64,000 bases of DNA from Methanospirillum hungatei (GTDB lineage: Archaea; Halobacteriota; Methanomicrobia; Methanomicrobiales; Methanospirillaceae): positions 1,116,001-1,180,000 of the forward strand of contig NZ_CP077107.1 in assembly GCF_019263745.1 (NCBI RefSeq), written 5' to 3'. This document shows, piece by piece, positions 58,542 to 64,000 of the stretch (positions within the stretch are counted from its first letter, which is position 1; each line of letters begins with the position of its first letter). The notes under the pieces are model-generated. The model saw nothing but the letters and a program-made list of their open reading frames with translations, was not told where the DNA came from and searched no databases. The position numbers and the translations under genes were made by a program.

Positions 58542-59756
58542 ATGAAAGTTCTTCTCTTTTTTCTGCTGCTCAGTATACTCATAATTCCTGCTTCCGTCTT
58601 TTCTTTACCGCAGCAGCAAACCACTGTCGAAACACCGATTACCAATCTTCCCCTTATTGCCACATTTGAGGGTGGTCAGCGGTACCAGGCTGGAATCTAT
58701 CCGGTCATTGTCCTTTCCGGATCCTATCATGAGATGGGTCGTCAGTATGGTGGTCTTATGAAAACTGAACTGAACGATGAATATTCATACCTTATAAACA
58801 CAGTAACCAGTCAGGGAATAACAAAGGAAGAGATCATGAAATCTGCCAGAGAGGTTCATGCTTATTACCCGGAGAGGATAAAAGAGATCTTTACTGGTAT
58901 GTCTGAGACGACAGGACGTACCTATGATGATATCGCATTCCTCTATTACGGGCCAATTTTCCTGTTATTAGCCTCAAGTAACTCAGAACCAGTCCCTGCG
59001 TCCTGTTCTTACCTGGCTGCCTGGGGGAATTATACAAAAAGCGGCTCTCCGGTGGTCTCCCGGAACTGGGATCTGGTCGATACGATAATGCCACTCACAG
59101 AATGGTATGTTCTTACCATATTCCGTCCGACGGATGGAAGTAATAGTGTTGCTACCTGGAGTCCAGCGGGAGCTCGGCCAGAGACCTTCATGAACAACAA
59201 AGGCCTCTTTATTGCTGATGACAACTGTGGGCGGGAAGATAATGCACCAGAAATTCGTCCGGAATTTATCACCGAATACTATAGGTTCATGTTCGACTAT
59301 TCTGATCTGAACGCACTCGAGGCTGCAATCAACGGCACTGCCCCGGATGTCGGCTGGATTGTTGATGTCGCAGGACCTGATGAGGCTTTTGTGCTTGAGA
59401 AATCAACCGACCGGACGGTAAAGAGAACTGGTGACGAGGTTATCGCTGCTGCGAACCGTTTCGTTGATCCCTCCTGGAACCTACCAGACCCTCCTGAACA
59501 TTCGCTTTCCCGGTACAATAATCTCCTTCGGCAGGCAGAAGAAGCAAAAGGAATGATTGATGCAGAGAAGATGATGGAGATACGGGATGTCTGTATCGAA
59601 AATGGGGGCTCAAAGTTTTGCCACTCTGAACTGGGTGGTGGGAAATACTCGAGCAATCACCAGATCGTCTACGAACCACAGAACCAGACACTCTGGATGA
59701 ATGTCATGGACAAAGACTGGCAAAAGGTCGAATTATCCCCGCTTTTTGAGAATTAG
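58542..59756 (+). CDS. Secreted C45-type acyltransferase/amidohydrolase
   Basis: 404 residues with a signal peptide (FFLLLSILIIPASVFS). Features of C45 Ntn-hydrolases (penicillin acyltransferase-like): SGSYHEMGRQYGGLMKTEL, then the autoprocessing/nucleophile candidate Cys155 in ASCSYLAAWGNYTKSGSPV, followed by SRNWDLVDTIMP and GLFIADDNCGREDNAPEIR. If the family model holds, Cys155 becomes the new N-terminal nucleophile after self-cleavage. The C-terminus ends MNVMDKDWQKVELSPLF. Substrate unknown; in an archaeon beta-lactams are unlikely. Divergent from the MacB operon. Confidence 0.82.
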   Translation: MKVLLFFLLLSILIIPASVFSLPQQQTTVETPITNLPLIATFEGGQRYQAGIYPVIVLSGSYHEMGRQYGGLMKTELNDEYSYLINTVTSQGITKEEIMKSAREVHAYYPERIKEIFTGMSETTGRTYDDIAFLYYGPIFLLLASSNSEPVPASCSYLAAWGNYTKSGSPVVSRNWDLVDTIMPLTEWYVLTIFRPTDGSNSVATWSPAGARPETFMNNKGLFIADDNCGREDNAPEIRPEFITEYYRFMFDYSDLNALEAAINGTAPDVGWIVDVAGPDEAFVLEKSTDRTVKRTGDEVIAAANRFVDPSWNLPDPPEHSLSRYNNLLRQAEEAKGMIDAEKMMEIRDVCIENGGSKFCHSELGGGKYSSNHQIVYEPQNQTLWMNVMDKDWQKVELSPLFEN

Positions 59757-59768
59757 ACTGGCAGATTA

Positions 59769-61490
59769 CTACCCAGATGAGTTACTGGGATAACTATCCA
59801 GCCGCTCATTTTTTTGAGCCACGATGCGATACTCACTTTTTGGTATAGTAATTTCAAAACAGATACCTTTGTCTGCTTCTCCGGTCTCATGCAGGGATAT
59901 TTCTGTTATGGAGAGGATCTCGCGGGCAAGAAAGAGACTGGTTCCACTTTTGCCAAGAAACTCCCATTTGAAAATCTTCTCTTTCTCTTCTGCTGGTATT
60001 CCCTGACCATCAGACTCAATAATGAGAGTAAGGCTCTCCGGATTTTTTCGACACTTCAGTCCTATGCTGGTAACCTCTCCCTGTCTGGCAATTAAATCCA
60101 TGAGAGCCAAAAATGCATCTTCAAGCAGAGGATCAGCGAATATCTCGATATCAGGCAGATCTATCGTCCGGTTGAGAGAGGAAAGGTCAAGGTGGGAGAT
60201 GGCATTCAGAAGAACAAACACTACATTCTGCCATCGAGGCTGGTTGATCCCGAGTGTCTGATATTTCTCTGAGAAGGCGAGGCTTTCCTGAACGGATTGC
60301 ATGATAATCTCCTCTTTCTCAAAGTATCCCTTTGCTTCATCAAAGGATTCAGATTCTTTTGATATCTGGATATATCCTGCCAACTTGAAGAATGCATTCT
60401 TAATTTCCTGGCTTGTGAGTTTGTTGAGGAGATTTAATTTTTCCCGAGCCTGAATCAGTGCACTTTCACTTTTTCTCAGTTCATTATAGTTTTGCCTCAG
60501 CTCTTCATCCATCGCAGTAAGCTGGTCATATGCAGCTCCTAACTCCTCATTTTTCCGAACCAGTTCCTCGTTCTGCTTTGCAAGTTCAGCAGTTTTCCGT
60601 CTGACCTCACGCCGAAGAAGATAACTCATGATCAGAAAGAGAGAAGCAAGACCTGCAACTCCTTCAAGAACCCACCATAGAAAAGCAGGAATTATCTCTT
60701 CGGCTGTTATACTATACCACCTCCGCATTGACATACTGTAGGTGGATGAGGGATCTTTCTTCCCTGCTGCAATATACCGATCTATCTCCTTGAGGAGGTC
60801 AGGATTCTTCCCTTTCAAGGTTGCAAATCCAAAATTTGCCGGATTAAACATCACCGGAGTGGCAGTAAGCCCATGTTCTTTCATCTCTTCCTGACCTGCA
60901 GAATTATACACTACCAGAGCGTCCGCTTCTCCTTTTGAGACTGCAGTAAGAACTTCAGCAGGCGTACCTTTCTCTAGATATGTAGCAGTGATACCGAATT
61001 TTGTTGCATATTCTTTCAATCCGATCCCACTGGATGCACCTTTGACAAATGCAACATGTTTTCCTTCAAGATCAAGGATGGTATTAATGCCAGAATCAGG
61101 GCGTGCATAGACCTGGGACCAGATAGACATAACCGACTCATTTGTGAAGTCGTACATTTTCAACCGCTCTGATGTGACCGTCACGGCAGGTATGAGATCA
61201 ATTTCACCACTGGAAAGTCTATCCCAGCTCTCAGAGAGCGTCCCCCTGATCCAGATGACATCATAGCCCTCTTTTTTTGCCAGGTCTTCGATCAGGTCGA
61301 CTATAAATCCAGCCGGATTTCCTTGTTCATCGGTGAAAAGGGTAGGTTTCAGCTCAGTCTGGGCAATCCTGACCTCTCGGGCTGTAGCAAACGGACAGCA
61401 ACAGAGCAGTATAACACTCAGGATAACTAGGAGTATTATCACCTGACGTAGAGAAATTTTTTTAGCATTTGGATGAAGAAACGGGATCAT
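59769..61490 (-). CDS. Solute-binding sensor with degenerate kinase domain
   Basis: 573 residues. Signal/anchor helix (VIILLVILSVILLCCCPFA), a periplasmic-binding-protein-3 domain (ARPDSGINTILDLEGKHVAF, 40-270), a membrane helix (FLWWVLEGVAGLASLFLIM), a long coiled coil (KTAELAKQNEELVRKNEEL), then a kinase-like domain. Compared with the kinase at 48406-50334, the phospho-acceptor TRHDVLNQ is TSQEIKNA (no His), the N-box NLIDNSIRHG is ALMDLIARQG, and DNGIGIP is SDGQGIP. It is therefore probably a pseudokinase that binds an amino-acid-like ligand and acts by contact. Confidence 0.85.
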   Translation of the reverse strand: MIPFLHPNAKKISLRQVIILLVILSVILLCCCPFATAREVRIAQTELKPTLFTDEQGNPAGFIVDLIEDLAKKEGYDVIWIRGTLSESWDRLSSGEIDLIPAVTVTSERLKMYDFTNESVMSIWSQVYARPDSGINTILDLEGKHVAFVKGASSGIGLKEYATKFGITATYLEKGTPAEVLTAVSKGEADALVVYNSAGQEEMKEHGLTATPVMFNPANFGFATLKGKNPDLLKEIDRYIAAGKKDPSSTYSMSMRRWYSITAEEIIPAFLWWVLEGVAGLASLFLIMSYLLRREVRRKTAELAKQNEELVRKNEELGAAYDQLTAMDEELRQNYNELRKSESALIQAREKLNLLNKLTSQEIKNAFFKLAGYIQISKESESFDEAKGYFEKEEIIMQSVQESLAFSEKYQTLGINQPRWQNVVFVLLNAISHLDLSSLNRTIDLPDIEIFADPLLEDAFLALMDLIARQGEVTSIGLKCRKNPESLTLIIESDGQGIPAEEKEKIFKWEFLGKSGTSLFLAREILSITEISLHETGEADKGICFEITIPKSEYRIVAQKNERLDSYPSNSSG

Positions 61491-61670
61491 AAGCCATCAG
61501 ACAAGTGACCTGGAGCGGGATGTAGATGACATCTTATTTCAGTTACAGAAATTTAATAGTGTGGATGGACAATAATTGTTTTTGGAATGTCCGACAAATA
61601 ATTGAAAGATATAATGATGGTCTGTTCAGCCGTTTCAGCATAAGAACATCGATTATGTGTAGTTGATTGT

Positions 61671-62702
61671 ATGTCTGGCTCTATACCGAAGATAATCCTG
61701 GGATCGATAACCTTTTTCCTTGTGGCAATTGGTCTTTTTCTGCTCTTTGCCATCACGATGGAAGTCCTGGAGACATCACGTGTTCTCTGTGTGATACTGG
61801 GGATCTTCGTGGTGTATTCTGCATGTATTCTTCCAGCAATTGACCGAAGAGTTGAGCGTTCCAAATCTGGCGATGAAGATACAGGAAACCGGCGATACAG
61901 GGTTAAGAAAGAAAATGGCCTGAAAATACAGAAAAGACGGAGATACTGGGATTTAATCTCATATCTGGCACTTCTTACAGGTACCTTTGTAGTTGTTTAT
62001 CTAGTGGTTCTCCTGATGCATGAACTCTCCCATAGTCTTCTTGCTGTGTTGCTTGGGGCAAAACAGGATCCTCTTGATATCGTCTATGGAAGTTGGATTG
62101 GATCACATTGGGATGAAAATGTAGATTATACAAGCCTGTTTGCAACTGGAAAAGGTACATTGGCAGCAACCATTGCATGTGCAGGGCCATTCTCCAACAT
62201 ATTGCTCTTTATTATTACCGCCTGGATTTTATCGATAAAAGCAATGAAAAACCATCCCCGAATATTTCATTGCATCTTCTGGACCTGTATCGTAACCTTT
62301 TCAATGGTGTTTGAATATGTGTATACCCGGTCATTCCAGGCTCATGACGATTTTGGGAATATCACTCATGGTCTTGGTATCTCACCCTGGTGGATCTTTA
62401 TCACTGGAACAATCCTTGGGATTATCGCTCTTTATTACATAATTACCCAGTTACTTCCTACATACCTGGCTATTGTAATCCCGAATAACCGGTTACTACA
62501 ATATACAGCGGTTTCATTTTTCTCGTTTATTATCTTCCTTTTTTATATTGGTCTTCGTATCACAAACTATCCCGATGTTCCTGAATGGTGGTGTGGGGTA
62601 TCTGGGATCGCTGCTTTATTTATTGTCCCATTTCTGGCAAGTCCCGCCCGAGGGTGGGTGAAAAGGAGAATGAAGGCGGATTTTTGGGAGAGGAATTTAT
62701 AA
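61671..62702 (+). CDS. M50-like membrane metalloprotease
   Basis: 343 residues with about seven to eight membrane segments. HELSH (His117, Glu118, His121) lies inside a helix (VVYLVVLLMHELSHSLLA), the zinc-protease arrangement of site-2 proteases. A later ATIACAGPFSNILLFIITAW resembles the helix that normally carries the third zinc ligand, though the usual NxxPxxxxDG is not obvious, so the activity is not certain. Loop residues 55-92 are strongly basic. Start at ATG 61671; no close ribosome binding site. Neighbours give no substrate clue. Confidence 0.68.
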   Translation: MSGSIPKIILGSITFFLVAIGLFLLFAITMEVLETSRVLCVILGIFVVYSACILPAIDRRVERSKSGDEDTGNRRYRVKKENGLKIQKRRRYWDLISYLALLTGTFVVVYLVVLLMHELSHSLLAVLLGAKQDPLDIVYGSWIGSHWDENVDYTSLFATGKGTLAATIACAGPFSNILLFIITAWILSIKAMKNHPRIFHCIFWTCIVTFSMVFEYVYTRSFQAHDDFGNITHGLGISPWWIFITGTILGIIALYYIITQLLPTYLAIVIPNNRLLQYTAVSFFSFIIFLFYIGLRITNYPDVPEWWCGVSGIAALFIVPFLASPARGWVKRRMKADFWERNL

Positions 62703-62874
62703 TGAAAGCATCTTTGAAAGTATTTCCCGTATTTACTAACAAGAAAAACTCCGATTAAAACCCAAAAGTTTTGAAAAATTATATGTTTCACAAATTTTCC
62801 TTTGATTCTTCCATAACATGAGGTTGATAAAAGTAATAAGGCAGTTTTATTGTTTTATACCCCAATCAGGTACC

Positions 62875-63267
62875 ATGCAGGAACAGAATCAACAGATCAT
62901 TTCGGATTTTTTAGAGCATAGTGAGGAATTAAGTGATGATATCATGCTTGAAGTTGAAAAGATGCTTGGGGTTACCCCGTTTATTTTTTCGGTCATGCAA
63001 GAGAGAACCGATACATTTGTTCTATCAACCCTTGCCGATTGTAAAACCGGAAGACCGAACCATCTTTCTCCAAAGATAGCTGAACTCGTTGCTATTGCAG
63101 CTGCGGCAGGAGCCGGTGCAGAAAATTGTTTGAAAGTTCACATCAATACTGCACAAAAGGAAGGAGCAACCCGCGATGAGATATTTGACACTATCATGAT
63201 TGCGGCCTTAATAGGAAAGACAAAAATCCTTGCATCTGCTCTCCGATTGTTACCAGAAAAGGAATAA
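62875..63267 (+). CDS. Carboxymuconolactone decarboxylase-family (AhpD-like) protein
   Basis: 130 residues from ATG 62875 (MQEQNQQIISDFLEH); an ATG 57 bases upstream adds a hydrophobic stretch and I reject it. Family pattern: LSPKIAELVAIAAAAGAGAENCLKVHINTAQKEGATRDEIFDT. AhpD-like members have CxxC with a following His; here only the first Cys is kept (CLKVH), so a peroxiredoxin-type disulfide cycle is unlikely. Function unknown. Confidence 0.75.
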   Translation: MQEQNQQIISDFLEHSEELSDDIMLEVEKMLGVTPFIFSVMQERTDTFVLSTLADCKTGRPNHLSPKIAELVAIAAAAGAGAENCLKVHINTAQKEGATRDEIFDTIMIAALIGKTKILASALRLLPEKE

Positions 63268-63295
63268 GACAAAAAAATCATTTTACAGGATGATA

Positions 63296-63475
63296 ATGAC
63301 CGACAACATGACATGTTGTGTCTGTGGCAAACCCGCTATAGGTATGCAGTTTCTTGGATGCTGTGTATCTGCGGTATGTGAAGACCATGCTGAACGGTTT
63401 TTGCTCGCACTGGTTCCCGGAGAAACCATGAAATCTGGTACATGTACTTTTGTTAGATATCCGGATAAGAATTGA
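63296..63475 (+). CDS. Small Cys-rich zinc-binding protein
   Basis: 59 residues starting MTDNMTCCVCGKPAIG. Cys-rich pairs CCVC and GCCVSAVCEDHA look like a treble-clef or zinc-knuckle site with a His. I use ATG 63296 because AGG lies six bases upstream; ATG 63290 is in frame but abuts the AGG. It follows the AhpD-like gene by 28 bases and may be cotranscribed. Confidence 0.65.
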   Translation: MTDNMTCCVCGKPAIGMQFLGCCVSAVCEDHAERFLLALVPGETMKSGTCTFVRYPDKN

Positions 63476-63565
63476 AAAACTCATGCCATTTTTTCATCAT
63501 CATTACCTCTATTTGGGTATGCTCTCTGCCTCATCTTTTATATCCTATCTCATCGATCTCTTTTT

Positions 63566-64000
63566 ATGGCACTTACCGATTTTACCCCACTGATTTTTAT
63601 AATTGTAGCAATTGTTGGCACTTTTGCCCAGATGATGAAAGAAAATAGGGGAATTACCACATCCCGCCGGATTGAAATACTTCTGAGCTGGATATTTCTC
63701 GTAATAGTCGGATTTGGTGGTATCTGGGCATTTATCGGGCATACCTTTTTTGCAGACCGTGTAGCGGAGAGTATTGGATGGCCAGTTGGAAATCCCTTTC
63801 AGCAGGAGGTTGGGCTGGCAAACCTGGCTATCGGAGTTCTTGGACTATTATCATTCAGGATGATAGGATCATTTCAGGTTGCGACAATCATTGCATACAG
63901 CATATTCATGATCGGAGCCGGGATCGGCCATATCTGGCAGATAATCACAACTGGAAATATGGCAGTCAACAATGCCGGCCCTATTCTCTGGATGGATCTG
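63566..64000 (+). CDS. DUF6790-like membrane protein, cut by window edge
   Basis: 145 residues from ATG 63566 to the window end, no stop reached. Four hydrophobic helices and the motifs WAFIGHTFFADRVAESIGWP, GNPFQQEVGLANLAIGVLG and IGAGIGHIWQIITTGN match the DUF6790 type of small integral membrane protein. Function unknown. The C-terminal few residues lie outside the window. Confidence 0.68.
   Translation, partial: MALTDFTPLIFIIVAIVGTFAQMMKENRGITTSRRIEILLSWIFLVIVGFGGIWAFIGHTFFADRVAESIGWPVGNPFQQEVGLANLAIGVLGLLSFRMIGSFQVATIIAYSIFMIGAGIGHIWQIITTGNMAVNNAGPILWMDL

Noticed and set aside
1-64000. CRISPR array, tRNA or rRNA genes
   Set aside because: I looked for regularly spaced repeats, cloverleaf patterns and rRNA-like conserved blocks and found none.

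Overview
The window comes from a hydrogenotrophic methanogenic archaeon. It carries methyl-coenzyme M reductase (mcrB, mcrD, mcrG, mcrA), the [Fe]-hydrogenase gene hmd and a complete hcgA-G cofactor set. Intergenic DNA is AT-rich, genes have archaeal GGTGA/GGAGG ribosome binding sites, and the secreted TPR and beta-helix proteins and HDxLNQ-type histidine kinases fit Methanomicrobiales, most likely a Methanospirillum relative. The genus is an inference from protein character, not from a database match.

Layout. (1) 1-2.1 kb: end of a secreted-protein gene and an alpha/beta-hydrolase-like gene. (2) 2.1-9.4 kb: hcgA-B-C-D-E-F-G on the minus strand, divergent from hmd on the plus strand, with terminators at both outer ends. 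(3) 9.4-15.2 kb: an extra McrD-like gene with a leader hairpin, a structured RNA, then mcrB-mcrD-mcrG-mcrA without mcrC, the gene content known for the MCR II (mrt) isoenzyme. (4) 15.2-16.8 kb: a 1.6 kb stretch with hairpins and one 44-codon gene. (5) 16.8-19.8 kb: a methyltransferase pseudogene split by an IS110-family element, and a flavin reductase-like gene. (6) 19.8-37 kb: a long minus-strand metal/tetrapyrrole cluster, CobN-type chelatase, fused ChlI/ChlD ATPase, two FecCD/FecE importers with two binding proteins, and two ABC-2 transporter pairs. A second IS110 copy, identical in length and protein, disrupts one ABC-2 ATPase. (7) 37-48 kb: a second structured RNA related to the first, secreted and beta-helix proteins, an intact ABC-2 pair closely resembling the disrupted one, and membrane proteins. 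(8) 48-64 kb: two sensor-kinase-like proteins (one apparently a pseudokinase), a papain-like protease fused to a beta-helix, a large TPR protein, a MacB/FtsX-like ABC operon, a C45 acyltransferase-like secreted protein, an M50-like membrane protease and small proteins.

How the parts fit. Hmd reduces methenyl-H4MPT with H2 using a nickel-free Fe-guanylylpyridinol cofactor made by the hcg genes; Mcr carries out the last, nickel-dependent step. The CobN/ChlID and FecBCD-like genes probably serve metal or metal-tetrapyrrole acquisition and insertion, although the metal cannot be read from the sequence. The most novel-looking signals are the paired structured RNAs at 10178-10276 and 37302-37397, whose hairpin stems differ by compensating changes while the loop is identical, and the hmd-hcg-mcrD-RNA-mcrBDGA arrangement itself.
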